30,110 nucleotides of DNA from contig JABDQK010000097.1 in the NCBI GenBank assembly GCA_013042255.1, positions 1 to 30,110 of the forward strand, given 5' to 3'. Of the stretch, positions 16,169-25,005 are shown in pieces (within the stretch, counting starts at the first letter, position 1; every line of letters starts with the position of its first letter). Both the position numbers and the translations under genes were made by a program. Source of the DNA: Flavobacteriaceae bacterium (GTDB lineage: Bacteria; Bacteroidota; Bacteroidia; Flavobacteriales; Flavobacteriaceae). Below the pieces are notes generated by a model that was not told where the DNA came from, ran no database searches, and worked only from the letters and a program-made list of their open reading frames with translations.

Positions 16169-18562
16169 ATGAAAAAAACACTCTACCTATTTGCCATTTT
16201 AAGTATGTTCACTACCCTTGGACAGATCACAGAAAAACTAAAGGATTTTCAAAAATACGAAGGCTTTTTCCCCTTCTACCATGATCCCGCAAGCGATAAG
16301 GTATTCATGGAAGTAAAGGACCTTGATAAAGAGTTTCTCTATGTGTATTCACTTAGTAGTGGTATTGGAAGTAATGATATAGGTTTAGATCGTGGACAGC
16401 TTGGAAATGAGCAAGTTGTATACTTTAAAAAAGCGGGAAATAAATTATTGCTAATACAACCCAATCTCAAGTACAGAGCCTTGACAGAAAATGAATTGGA
16501 AAAGAAATCTGTGGAACAGGCCTTTGCGAAATCAATCTTATTTGGCTTTAAAATTGAAGAAGAGCAAGACGGAACTTTTTTTATAGACCTGACAGATTTT
16601 CTCATGCAGGACGCTCATGGGGTTAGTGAACGTCTAAAGCGATCAAAGCAGGGTAATTACAGCCTCGACAAGTCGAAAAGTGCCTTTGACCTGGATAGAA
16701 CCAGGGCTTTTCCCAATAATGTAGAATTCGACCTGATGCTCACCTTTAAAGGGACGCCTACCGGAAATTTTATACGTTCGGTGACTCCAAATCCTGAATT
16801 GGTAACCGTATCCCAACATCACTCCTTTATCGCCCTGCCCGATAAGGGTTTTGCCATGCGGGAATTTGATCCCCGGTCTGGTTCCTATCCCTTTTCGTAC
16901 TTTGATTATGCAACCCCTGTAGAGGAATCCCTGATCAAAAGATATATCACACGCCATCGCCTGGAGAAAAAAGATCCCAGTGCAGCATTGAGTGAGGCTG
17001 TGGAACCGATTGTTTATTATCTTGACAATGGCACTCCGGAACCCGTTCGCTCTGCCCTGCTGGAGGGAGGGCGCTGGTGGAACCAGGCTTTTGAAGCCAT
17101 AGGGTTCAAAAATGCTTTTCAGCTCAAAATGCTGCCCGATGATGCCGATCCGCTGGATGTGCGTTACAATGTGATACAATGGGTGCATCGCTCTACCAGA
17201 GGATGGAGCTATGGCAGTAGTATTACAGATCCCAGAACGGGAGAAATCATCAAAGGCCATGTTAGCCTCGGCAGCCTGCGGATCAGACAGGATTTCCTGA
17301 TCGCTCAGGCCCTGATGGACAAACCTTTTGCAGAAAGGGACGATAACGATGAGGCCATGCTGAATATGGCACTGGCCAGAATCAGGCAGTTATCAGCTCA
17401 TGAAATTGGACATACCCTGGGCTTTGCACATAATTTTGCTGCAAGTACCAACAACCGCGCATCTGTAATGGATTATCCGCATCCGTATATCAGCCTGAAA
17501 AATGGGATGATTGATTTCTCTGAAGCTTATGATAGGGGAATTGGGGAGTGGGATAAAGTAACGGTTGCCTATTCTTATTCAGACTTCCCGGAGAATACCA
17601 ATGAAAAGGAAGCACTTGCTGCAATTCTTCAGGAATCACATCAGCAGGGACTTCGTTACATCTCTGATCGCGATGCCCGACCATTGGGCAGTGCACATAT
17701 CCTGGGTCATCTCTGGGATAACGGAGGGAGTGCCAGTGAGGAATTAAACAGGTTGCTTGAGCTGCGCAAGGTCGCCATAGATAATTTCTCAATTGATAAT
17801 ATACGTTCAGGAGAGCCGAATTCGGTTCTGGAGGACGTATTTGTTCCTCTGTATTTCCTGCACAGATATCAAATTGAAGCTGCTGTAAAAAGCATTGGCG
17901 GATTAAATTACAATTATGCCGTCAAAGGAGACGGACAGGTAGTAGTGGAATCCCTTCCGTCCAAGGAGCAAAAGGAAGCTGTAAAAAGCGCCTTAAAGAC
18001 ACTGGATGCATCGGTGATTGCCATTCCTGAGGAAAAACTGGCTTTATTTCCCCCGAGAGCAATAGGACATGGAAGAACCAGAGAATCTATTAACGGTAAA
18101 ACCGGTGTTTCCTTTGATGCTTTGTCTGCTGCTGAAACAGCTGCAGACATGAGCCTCGGTCTTCTTTTTCACCCGGAAAGGGCTTCACGCCTTATTCAGC
18201 AAAAAGGACTTGAATCCTCACAATTAGGTCTGGGTGAATTATTTCAGACAATAATTGATGGCACGATTAACAAAACGCATAAAGATGGTTATCTCAATAC
18301 CGTACAAAAATCGATAAATTATCGCGTCCTAATGCATTTTATGAATCTGGCAGCGCATAAAGATGTTCACCCCCAGGTAAATGCGCTGGCTAATGCCAGT
18401 TTGATTGGACTGCAAATGCGACTGAAAAGCTCCTCTGATCCTGACGCCAGGGAAATGGCAAGACGAATAACATTTTTTAATGAAAACAGAGACGATTTTA
18501 AGGTAATTTCTTCTCCTGAAATCCCGGACGGTTCACCAATAGGCATGGCCTGTTCACAATAA
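16169..18562 (+). CDS. zinc-dependent metalloprotease (metzincin-like, DUF5117/DUF5118 type)
   Basis: This 797-aa secreted protein has a signal peptide (MKKTLYLFAILSMFTTLGQ). The N-terminal part (about 25-210) resembles the DUF5118/DUF5117 regions found with this family. The zinc site is LSAHEIGHTLGFAHNFAAS with His411, Glu412, His415 and the third ligand His421, the metzincin pattern HExxHxxGxxH. It is followed by a Met-turn-like SVMDYPHPY with Met434. The C-terminal 300 residues carry helical repeats typical of the family. It is probably periplasmic or outer-membrane associated; the ending IGMACSQ shows no type IX sorting domain. The substrate is unknown. Threonine aldolase follows after 15 bp, so the two genes are probably co-transcribed. 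Confidence 0.9.
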   Translation: MKKTLYLFAILSMFTTLGQITEKLKDFQKYEGFFPFYHDPASDKVFMEVKDLDKEFLYVYSLSSGIGSNDIGLDRGQLGNEQVVYFKKAGNKLLLIQPNLKYRALTENELEKKSVEQAFAKSILFGFKIEEEQDGTFFIDLTDFLMQDAHGVSERLKRSKQGNYSLDKSKSAFDLDRTRAFPNNVEFDLMLTFKGTPTGNFIRSVTPNPELVTVSQHHSFIALPDKGFAMREFDPRSGSYPFSYFDYATPVEESLIKRYITRHRLEKKDPSAALSEAVEPIVYYLDNGTPEPVRSALLEGGRWWNQAFEAIGFKNAFQLKMLPDDADPLDVRYNVIQWVHRSTRGWSYGSSITDPRTGEIIKGHVSLGSLRIRQDFLIAQALMDKPFAERDDNDEAMLNMALARIRQLSAHEIGHTLGFAHNFAASTNNRASVMDYPHPYISLKNGMIDFSEAYDRGIGEWDKVTVAYSYSDFPENTNEKEALAAILQESHQQGLRYISDRDARPLGSAHILGHLWDNGGSASEELNRLLELRKVAIDNFSIDNIRSGEPNSVLEDVFVPLYFLHRYQIEAAVKSIGGLNYNYAVKGDGQVVVESLPSKEQKEAVKSALKTLDASVIAIPEEKLALFPPRAIGHGRTRESINGKTGVSFDALSAAETAADMSLGLLFHPERASRLIQQKGLESSQLGLGELFQTIIDGTINKTHKDGYLNTVQKSINYRVLMHFMNLAAHKDVHPQVNALANASLIGLQMRLKSSSDPDAREMARRITFFNENRDDFKVISSPEIPDGSPIGMACSQ

Positions 18563-18577
18563 TTATTCTTAGATCAT

Positions 18578-19609
18578 ATGCAGATCAATCTTATAAGTGA
18601 TACCGTAACCAAACCTACTGCTGCTATGCTTGAGGCCATGATGTCGGCAGAGGTAGGGGATGATGTTTTTAAGGCCGATCCGTCGGTTAACGCATTGGAG
18701 GAGAAAGTGGCGAAATTATTTGGCATGGATTCCGCCCTGTTTTTTCCCAGCGGGACTATGGCCAATCAAACGGCAATAAAAATACACACCAATCCAGGGG
18801 ATCAGCTCATCTGCGATAAATATGCCCATGTATATAACTACGAAGGAGGCGGGGTGAGCTTTAACAGCGGAGTGTCTTGTAAACTTGTAGACGGGCACCG
18901 AGGCATGATGAAGGCAGAACAGGTCCAAGCTGCCATCAATCCTCCCGATTTCTATCACAGTCCGCTCACTTCCCTGGTCTGTATTGAAAACACAACCAAC
19001 AAAGGTGGGGGTGCTTGCTGGGATTTTGAAGAATTAAGAGACATACGGAAAGTTTGTGACAAGCACGAACTGGGTTATCACCTTGATGGGGCCCGACTCT
19101 GGAATGCACTTGTAGCCAAAAATGAGGATCCCAGGGCTTATGGCAGGCTGTTCGACACCATCAGTATTTGCCTGAGTAAAGGACTTGGTTGTCCGGTTGG
19201 TTCTGTTCTGGTAGGGAAAAAAGAATATATGGACAAAGCCTTGCGAATCCGGAAGGTGTTGGGCGGTGGGATGCGTCAGGCAGGATATCTTGCGGCAGCA
19301 GGCATCTATGCCCTGGACCATCATATTGACCGACTAAAAGAAGACCATTTAAGGGCTCAGGAGCTGGGAGCCCAACTGCAGAAATTACCCTTTGTAAAGC
19401 AGGTAGAACCCATTGAGACCAACATCATCATCTTTGAACTTGATGAAGCCAAGTGCTCTACAGAAAGATTCCTGGAAGAATTAGAAAAAAAGGGTATTCA
19501 GATTATTGGAATGGGACAGGGTAAATTACGGATGGTTACTCATATGGACTATACTGTAGAAATGCACGATCACACCCTGCAGATTCTGGCCTCCTTAGGG
19601 GAGTTGTGA
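18578..19609 (+). CDS. low-specificity threonine aldolase (beta-eliminating lyase family)
   Basis: This PLP enzyme cleaves L-threonine or allo-threonine to glycine and acetaldehyde in the cytoplasm. In 343 aa it shows the family start LISDTVTKPT (5-14), GDDVFKADPSVNALEEKVA (27-45), FFPSGTMANQTA (55-66), the cofactor-binding HLDGAR (168-173) and the PLP lysine in SICLSKGLGCPVGS (Lys201). Length and motif spacing agree with LtaE/GLY1-type enzymes; tyrosine phenol-lyase and tryptophanase are longer. The ATG at 18578 lies 15 bp after the metalloprotease stop. Its 3' end overlaps the convergent DUF1508 gene by 15 bp, so no terminator separates them. Confidence 0.93.
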   Translation: MQINLISDTVTKPTAAMLEAMMSAEVGDDVFKADPSVNALEEKVAKLFGMDSALFFPSGTMANQTAIKIHTNPGDQLICDKYAHVYNYEGGGVSFNSGVSCKLVDGHRGMMKAEQVQAAINPPDFYHSPLTSLVCIENTTNKGGGACWDFEELRDIRKVCDKHELGYHLDGARLWNALVAKNEDPRAYGRLFDTISICLSKGLGCPVGSVLVGKKEYMDKALRIRKVLGGGMRQAGYLAAAGIYALDHHIDRLKEDHLRAQELGAQLQKLPFVKQVEPIETNIIIFELDEAKCSTERFLEELEKKGIQIIGMGQGKLRMVTHMDYTVEMHDHTLQILASLGEL

Positions 19610-19918
19610 TTGATCTAACCCTGAGATCCTGTTTCGGAAATTGGTAATACCGTTTTCCATACCTGCCTCCGAGGAATAGTCCTTACTGTTTCCTATAACA
19701 CTTCCGCTTTGATCTTTTAGTGTAAAATGAAATTTCCCATTGTGGCTGGTCTTTCTTTCGAAGACAGAAGGTTTGGAAACCAAGGGAGGAAGTTGTTTTA
19801 GAGTGGCGGTGAGTTCCTTTTTTGAAGGAAAAGGAACACTCTGTAATATAGAGTTGCCTCCCTTTGCAGTGACTACAAAGCTGTATCGATCATTTTTGTC
19901 CTTTTTTACTTCTATCAT
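19595..19918 (-). CDS. DUF1508 (YegP-like) duplicated-domain protein
   Basis: This 107-aa protein contains two copies of the short DUF1508 beta-beta-alpha unit. Copy 1 is about residues 5-45 (KDKNDRYSFVVTAKGGNSI) and copy 2 about 52-98 (RKTSHNGKFHFTLKDQSGS, then IGNSKDYSSEAGMENGI). The layout matches E. coli YegP, which has no firmly known function. I chose the ATG at 19918; an in-frame TTG at 19939 would add seven residues (MQLAIFK) but has no support. It lies downstream of the YbaB gene with a 41-bp gap, so the two may be an operon. Its stop codon overlaps the 3' end of the threonine aldolase gene on the other strand. Confidence 0.85.
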   Translation of the reverse strand: MIEVKKDKNDRYSFVVTAKGGNSILQSVPFPSKKELTATLKQLPPLVSKPSVFERKTSHNGKFHFTLKDQSGSVIGNSKDYSSEAGMENGITNFRNRISGLDQSQLP

Positions 19919-19959
19919 CTTGAATATTGCTAATTGCAATAAAGCTGTAATCGCTTTTG

Positions 19960-20286
19960 TTATTTAAAGAGGGAATCCATCCCCGGAATATTTGGCATGC
20001 CTTCCTTTGCCACAGCAGCCAATTCTGCTTCCTGCACCTCAGTGGCCCTGGAAATGGCTTTATTTAACGTAATGACAAGATAGTCTTCCAGTTGTTCTTT
20101 GTCTTCAAGCAGTGCATCTCCTATTTCAATACCCTTGATTTCGCGGTTAGCCGTGATTGTTATGGATACCGAGCCATCAGCCGATTTTTCATTAAGAGAA
20201 ACAGTATCCAGTCGTTTTTTAGTTGCTTCTACTTTGGCACGGGTCTCTTTTAGTTTTCCCATCATGCCCATCATATCTCCGAACAT
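19960..20286 (-). CDS. YbaB/EbfC family nucleoid-associated protein
   Basis: This small (108 aa) DNA-binding protein forms tweezer-like dimers in characterised homologues and affects nucleoid organisation and gene expression. The N-terminus is Met-rich ([20 protein letters not shown]), followed by a basic helix, a central beta sheet ([20 protein letters not shown]) and a long C-terminal helix with [20 protein letters not shown]. The end, [13 protein letters not shown], is typical of the family in Bacteroidota. No recR or dnaX is adjacent, unlike the Proteobacterial arrangement. A TAAATTTG -7 box lies about 27 nt upstream of the ATG. Confidence 0.93.
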   Translation of the reverse strand: MFGDMMGMMGKLKETRAKVEATKKRLDTVSLNEKSADGSVSITITANREIKGIEIGDALLEDKEQLEDYLVITLNKAISRATEVQEAELAAVAKEGMPNIPGMDSLFK

Positions 20287-20312
20287 ATAATTTTAATTTA
20301 GTTTTAGATTCT

Positions 20313-20320
20313 CAAATTTA
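20313..20320 (-). promoter_or_regulatory. -7 promoter element of the YbaB gene
   Basis: On the minus strand this reads TAAATTTG, an exact TAnnTTTG match, in the 64-bp gap shared with the divergent S9 peptidase gene. No clear -33 TTG is present. Confidence 0.45.
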
Positions 20321-20350
20321 CTAATTTGCCCGGATTTTAAACCATTCTAG

Positions 20351-22486
20351 ATGCTTCTATCGAAAAAACACTTCATTCTCCCATTAAGTATTATTTTTGC
20401 AACTTCTTGCCAAAACCAAAACAAAGAGATGGTAGATGTAAGCCCTCCTGTCGCTAAAAAAGTCCCTAAGAACCTCGAGATCCACGGAGATGTCAGGGAG
20501 GATAATTACTATTGGATGAATGAACGGGAAGATCCCGAGGTCATTGCATTCCTCGAGAAGGAGAACGAGTATTACCAGGCGAAAACAGCCCATACTCAAC
20601 CCTTGCAGGATAGTCTTTTCCTTGAAATGAGATCGAGGATTAAGGAGGATGACACCTCGGTCCCATATAAGCGTAATGGCTATTGGTATATTACACGTTT
20701 TGAAACCGGGAAGGAATACCCAATTTATTCCCGTAAGAAAGAGAAGCTGGAAGCTGACGAAGAAGTGATGTTTGACGGGAATGAACTGGCCGAAGGGCAC
20801 GAGTTTTTTCGTTTAACCGGTATCTCGGTGAGTCCGGATAACACCATGGCAGCATTTGGCAGGGATACGGTTTCGAGGCGACAATACTACATAAAGATCA
20901 AAAACCTGGTCACAGGGGAAATATATCCCGATAAAATCGAAAACACTACCGGGGGTTCGGTCTGGGCCAAAGACAACAAAACCTTATTTTACACAAAAAA
21001 AGATCCTGTAACCCTGCGTTCAGACAAGATTTACAAACATGTACTGGGGACTTCATCGTCAGAAGATGAACTGGTCTATCACGAAACAGATGAAACCTTT
21101 AATACCTATGTTTATAAATCCAAGTCACAGGATTATATTATCATTGGATCTAACAGCACGCTCACTTCAGAATACCGCATCCTGGCGGCAGACGATCCAA
21201 ACGGAACATTCAAGATTTTTTCTCCCAGAACAAGGGGACTGGAATATGCGATCTATCATTTCGGGTCGGATTTCTATATCCTTACCAACAAGGATGGGGC
21301 TACAAATTTTAAATTAATGAAGACCTCCGAAAAGGCTACTTCTTCAGAAAACTGGCAGGAGTATTTACCTCACCGGGAGGACGTATTGTTGGAGGACATT
21401 GAAATTTTTAAAGATTATCTCGTGGTATCAGAAAGAGATAATGGTCTGAACAAAATTAAAGTGAGTCGATGGGACGGAAGTGATTCGTATTATCTCCCTT
21501 TTGACAATGAGACTTATGTGGCATATCCTTACGTCAACCTTGATTATGACACGAAATACCTGAGGTATATTTATAATTCAATGACCTCTCCTTACGCCAT
21601 CATAGATTTTGATATGGAGACAAGGGAGGAAGTCATACTCAAGCAACAGGAAGTCCTCGGAGGGAAATTCCAGGCTGAGAATTACCGTTCGCAACGAATC
21701 TGGGCCACGGCTCGGGATGGTGTCAGGGTACCCATTTCATTGGTGTATCATAAGAACACCCCTTTAGACGGCACTTCTCCACTGCTACAGTACGCCTACG
21801 GATCATACGGTGCTACCATAGATCCATCCTTTTCAAGTACCCGTCTCAGTCTGTTAGACCGCGGGTTTATCTACGCCATATCGCATGTAAGAGGCGGAGA
21901 GTACCTGGGAAGGCCCTGGTATGAAGATGGAAAACTACTCAGGAAGAAAAATACATTTACCGATTTTGTCGACTGCTCTAAATTCCTCATCGAGGAAAAA
22001 TTTACCAGTCCTGAGCATCTCTATGCTCTGGGAGGTTCAGCAGGAGGCTTGCTGATGGGTGCAGTTGTAAATATGGCCCCAGAACTTTATCACGGTGTAA
22101 TTGCGGCAGTTCCTTTTGTGGATGTGGTTACTACTATGCTGGATGATTCGATTCCTTTAACAACCGGGGAATACGATGAATGGGGAAACCCCAACGAAAA
22201 AAAATATTACGACTATATGTTGTCATATTCTCCTTACGACAATGTACAGAAACAGGCGTATCCTAATTTATACGTTACTACCGGACTACATGATTCTCAG
22301 GTGCAGTATTGGGAACCGGCTAAATGGGTGGCCAAACTAAGGGAGTACAAAACAGATCAGAACAACCTCTACCTCGATACAAATATGGATGCAGGACACG
22401 GGGGAGCTTCAGGCCGATTTGAAGCCCTGAAGGAGACGGCCAAGGAGTTTGCATTTCTGCTCGATTTAGAGGGAATAGATCAATAA
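20351..22486 (+). CDS. S9 family peptidase, oligopeptidase B-like, predicted lipoprotein
   Basis: This 711-aa serine peptidase of the prolyl oligopeptidase family (S9A) hydrolyses short peptides, in oligopeptidase B after basic residues. The N-terminus MLLSKKHFILPLSIIFATSC is a lipoprotein-type signal with Cys20. The lipobox is imperfect (Ala at -3), but the following QNQNKE supports it. The seven-bladed propeller spans about 75-420 and includes DVREDNYYWMNERED before it. The alpha/beta-hydrolase domain has YGSYG, SHVRGGEYLGRPWY and the triad Ser563 (GGSAGG), Asp648 (GLHDSQV) and His683 (DAGHGG). The domain order is complete with no truncation. It is probably tethered in the periplasm. The cysteine-synthase-like gene begins 67 bp after its stop. 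Confidence 0.93.
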   Translation: MLLSKKHFILPLSIIFATSCQNQNKEMVDVSPPVAKKVPKNLEIHGDVREDNYYWMNEREDPEVIAFLEKENEYYQAKTAHTQPLQDSLFLEMRSRIKEDDTSVPYKRNGYWYITRFETGKEYPIYSRKKEKLEADEEVMFDGNELAEGHEFFRLTGISVSPDNTMAAFGRDTVSRRQYYIKIKNLVTGEIYPDKIENTTGGSVWAKDNKTLFYTKKDPVTLRSDKIYKHVLGTSSSEDELVYHETDETFNTYVYKSKSQDYIIIGSNSTLTSEYRILAADDPNGTFKIFSPRTRGLEYAIYHFGSDFYILTNKDGATNFKLMKTSEKATSSENWQEYLPHREDVLLEDIEIFKDYLVVSERDNGLNKIKVSRWDGSDSYYLPFDNETYVAYPYVNLDYDTKYLRYIYNSMTSPYAIIDFDMETREEVILKQQEVLGGKFQAENYRSQRIWATARDGVRVPISLVYHKNTPLDGTSPLLQYAYGSYGATIDPSFSSTRLSLLDRGFIYAISHVRGGEYLGRPWYEDGKLLRKKNTFTDFVDCSKFLIEEKFTSPEHLYALGGSAGGLLMGAVVNMAPELYHGVIAAVPFVDVVTTMLDDSIPLTTGEYDEWGNPNEKKYYDYMLSYSPYDNVQKQAYPNLYVTTGLHDSQVQYWEPAKWVAKLREYKTDQNNLYLDTNMDAGHGGASGRFEALKETAKEFAFLLDLEGIDQ

Positions 22487-22500
22487 TTAAAAAAAAGTAG

Positions 22501-22508
22501 TAATTTTG
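22501..22508 (+). promoter_or_regulatory. -7 promoter element before the cysteine-synthase-family gene
   Basis: TAATTTTG matches TAnnTTTG exactly and lies 15 bp after the peptidase stop and 45 nt before the ATG at 22554. This suggests that the gene has its own promoter. It has no TTG at -33 in the adjoining A-rich stretch. Confidence 0.45.
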
Positions 22509-22553
22509 GCCCTGAAATACCGTTAACAGAGGGTGTTTCAACAAAACAACCTT

Positions 22554-23594
22554 ATGGAACAAACGATTAACGCCCATAATTCAATCCTCGATCTTATTGG
22601 TAATACCCCGCTGGTTAAATTAAATCAGATCACCAGTGCTATGGATGGGGAGTTCTATGCCAAGATGGAAGCTTTTAATCCAGGGCATTCCTCAAAAGAC
22701 AGAATTGCTGCTTTTATTATCGAAGAGGCAGAACGCAAGGGGATTTTGAAGGAAGGAAGTACAATTATCGAAACTACATCTGGAAATACGGGCTTTAGCC
22801 TGGCCATGGTGAGTATAGTAAAAGGCTATAAGTGTATACTAGCTGTCAGTTCTAAATCGTCTCAGGACAAGATAGACATGCTTCGCACTATGGGAGCGGA
22901 AGTGTACGTATGCCCGGCACATGTAAGCGCTGATGATCCGCGTTCTTACTACGAGGTGGCAAAACGACTTCATCAAGAGACCGAAAATTCCATTTATATC
23001 AATCAATATTTTAATGAATTAAATATTGAAGCTCATTACAGGACTACTGGCCCTGAGATCTGGGAACAGACAAAGGGGCAGATCACTCACTTTATCGCCT
23101 GCAGTGGGACCGGGGGTACTATTTCTGGAACAGCCCGGTTTTTAAAGGAAATGAATCCCGGAATAAAAGTTATAGGCGTAGATGCTTATGGCTCTGTTCT
23201 GAAGAAGTATCACGAAACCGGAAAAATGGATAAGAATGAGATTTATCCGTACCGGATTGAAGGGTTGGGTAAAAACCTGATTCCGGATGCTACAGATTTT
23301 AACATCATAGACACCTTTATAAAGGTAGCAGATAAAGAAAGTGCACATACTGCAAGGGAGATTGCCAGGACCGAAGGGATTTTCGCAGGATATACCTCAG
23401 GTGCCGTAATCCAGGCAGTAAAGCAATTAAATGAACTTGGAGAATTTAGCAAAGACAGTAAAGTGGTTGTTATTTTCCCGGATCATGGCTCCAGATATAT
23501 GAGTAAAGTCTACAGTGATAAGTGGATGGAAGCTCAGGGATTCTTCTCAGAGGTTCAATCGAGCCAGGAGAAGAAGGTTGAGATTGTAAAATAA
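22554..23594 (+). CDS. PLP-dependent cysteine synthase / cystathionine beta-synthase family protein
   Basis: This 346-aa fold-type II PLP enzyme starts with [18 protein letters not shown]. The cofactor lysine is Lys48 in [13 protein letters not shown]; most family members read NPGGSVKDR at this place. Other marks are [12 protein letters not shown] (73-84, the asparagine/substrate loop) and the phosphate-binding [10 protein letters not shown] (184-193). The later region [20 protein letters not shown] and [11 protein letters not shown] resembles cystathionine beta-synthase catalytic cores more than CysK. There is no C-terminal CBS regulatory pair. The substrate could be serine plus homocysteine, or O-acetylserine plus sulfide. 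An in-frame GTG at 22533 would add seven residues; I prefer the ATG at 22554. A strong terminator follows the stop. Confidence 0.88.
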   Translation: MEQTINAHNSILDLIGNTPLVKLNQITSAMDGEFYAKMEAFNPGHSSKDRIAAFIIEEAERKGILKEGSTIIETTSGNTGFSLAMVSIVKGYKCILAVSSKSSQDKIDMLRTMGAEVYVCPAHVSADDPRSYYEVAKRLHQETENSIYINQYFNELNIEAHYRTTGPEIWEQTKGQITHFIACSGTGGTISGTARFLKEMNPGIKVIGVDAYGSVLKKYHETGKMDKNEIYPYRIEGLGKNLIPDATDFNIIDTFIKVADKESAHTAREIARTEGIFAGYTSGAVIQAVKQLNELGEFSKDSKVVVIFPDHGSRYMSKVYSDKWMEAQGFFSEVQSSQEKKVEIVK

Positions 23595-23617
23595 AAAAGT
23601 GTATTCACTAGATAACC

Positions 23618-23648
23618 GGCAGTGGGTTTAAACTCACTGCCTTTTTTT
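23618..23648 (+). terminator. Rho-independent terminator
   Basis: The stem GGCAGTGGGT/ACTCACTGCC (10 bp with one G-T pair) has the 4-nt loop TTAA and is followed by TTTTTTT. It ends the cysteine-synthase-family transcript 24 bp after the stop. Confidence 0.92.
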
Positions 23649-23688
23649 ATGGTCTAAAATAATTTTATGATTCGTGGGTAAAAATCCA

Positions 23689-23696
23689 TAGTTTTG
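23689..23696 (+). promoter_or_regulatory. -7 promoter element of the oxoamine synthase gene
   Basis: TAGTTTTG is an exact TAnnTTTG match, 20 nt before the ATG at 23717, just downstream of the preceding terminator. The -33 region offers only TATG (23666-23669, 19-nt spacer), which is a partial match. Confidence 0.55.
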
Positions 23697-23716
23697 CAGA
23701 AACCAAACCGGGGTAA

Positions 23717-24976
23717 ATGAGAGATTTATTTGACAGGATTATCGAGAATAAAGGCCCTTTAGGACGATGGGCTTCACAGGCTGAAGGTTACTTCGTTTTT
23801 CCAAAATTGGAAGGTCCTATTTCAAACAGGATGAAATTCCAGGGTAAGGAAGTAATTACCTGGAGTATAAATGATTATCTCGGATTGGCAAACCTGCCGG
23901 AGATTAAAAAAGTAGACGGGGAGGCAGCACTCGAATACGGTGCGGCTTATCCGATGGGAGCCAGGATGATGAGCGGTCAAACTGTATACCACGAGCAACT
24001 TGAAAAGGAACTCGCAGCTTTTGTAAGTAAAGAAGCTTCTTATCTGCTCAATTTTGGATATCAGGGGATTATGTCTGCAATTGATGCCCTTGTTTCAAAA
24101 GACGATATCATAGTTTACGATGTGGATTCTCACGCCTGTATCATAGACGGTGTGCGATTGCACATGGGAAAACGATTTACTTTTAAACACAACGATATTG
24201 AAAGCCTGGAAAAAAACCTGGAACGAGCCGCAAAGATGGCAGAGCAGACAGGTGGCGGGATTCTGGTTATCTCGGAAGGGGTTTTTGGTATGCGTGGAGA
24301 ACAGGGGAAACTAAAGGAAATTGTTGCCCTGAAAAAGAAATTTAATTTCCGACTTCTTGTAGATGACGCCCACGGTTTTGGTACATTGGGTAAAACGGGA
24401 GCCGGAGCCGGAGAAGAACAGGGGGTACAGGACGACATTGATGTTTACTTTGCCACTTTCGCCAAATCCCTTGCCGGAATAGGAGCTTTTCTGGCAGCAG
24501 ATCAGGAGATTATTGACTATCTGAAGTATAATTTAAGGTCTCAGATGTTTGCGAAATCCCTGCCCATGATTTATGTAAAAGGCGCCCTGAAACGTCTCGA
24601 CATGTTGAGAAGCATGCCGGAACTGAAGGCCAAATTATGGGAAAACGTAAATGCACTGCAGGAAGGTCTGAAAGAGAGAGGCTTTGATATTGGTACCACC
24701 TCGAGCTGTGTAACTCCTGTATATCTCAATGGTAGTATCCCTGAGGCAATGGCCCTGGTAAAGGATCTGCGGGAAAACTATGGTATTTTCTGTTCCATTG
24801 TAGTGTATCCGGTAATACCTAAAGGACTCATCCTGCTTAGGATGATACCGACAGCTACCCATACCATGGAAGACATCTCCATCACACTCGATGCCTTTTC
24901 GGCAATTCGCGATAGATTGGAAAATGGAACCTACAAAAGGCTGTCAGCTGCGGTTGCTGCTGCCATGGGGGAATAA
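23717..24976 (+). CDS. alpha-oxoamine synthase family PLP enzyme (serine palmitoyltransferase-like)
   Basis: This is a fold-type I PLP enzyme of 419 aa, in the family of serine palmitoyltransferase, KBL and BioF, which condense an amino acid with an acyl-CoA and release CO2. Visible motifs are WSINDYLGLANLPE (49-62), YPMGARMMSG (78-87), VYDVDSHACIIDG (133-145), VISEGVFGMRGEQG (184-197), LLVDDAHGFGTLG (213-225) and the PLP lysine in FATFAKSLAG (Lys250). The N-terminal stretch GPLGRWASQAEGYFVFPKLEG is characteristic of the flavobacterial group. No bio genes or threonine dehydrogenase are adjacent, which argues against BioF and KBL and leaves SPT or an uncharacterised member. It converges with a GNAT-fold gene 29 bp away. 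The assignment to sphingolipid synthesis is inference. Confidence 0.88.
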   Translation: MRDLFDRIIENKGPLGRWASQAEGYFVFPKLEGPISNRMKFQGKEVITWSINDYLGLANLPEIKKVDGEAALEYGAAYPMGARMMSGQTVYHEQLEKELAAFVSKEASYLLNFGYQGIMSAIDALVSKDDIIVYDVDSHACIIDGVRLHMGKRFTFKHNDIESLEKNLERAAKMAEQTGGGILVISEGVFGMRGEQGKLKEIVALKKKFNFRLLVDDAHGFGTLGKTGAGAGEEQGVQDDIDVYFATFAKSLAGIGAFLAADQEIIDYLKYNLRSQMFAKSLPMIYVKGALKRLDMLRSMPELKAKLWENVNALQEGLKERGFDIGTTSSCVTPVYLNGSIPEAMALVKDLRENYGIFCSIVVYPVIPKGLILLRMIPTATHTMEDISITLDAFSAIRDRLENGTYKRLSAAVAAAMGE

Positions 24977-25005
24977 ACGACTTCAGGAAAATCTGCGATT
25001 TGTAA

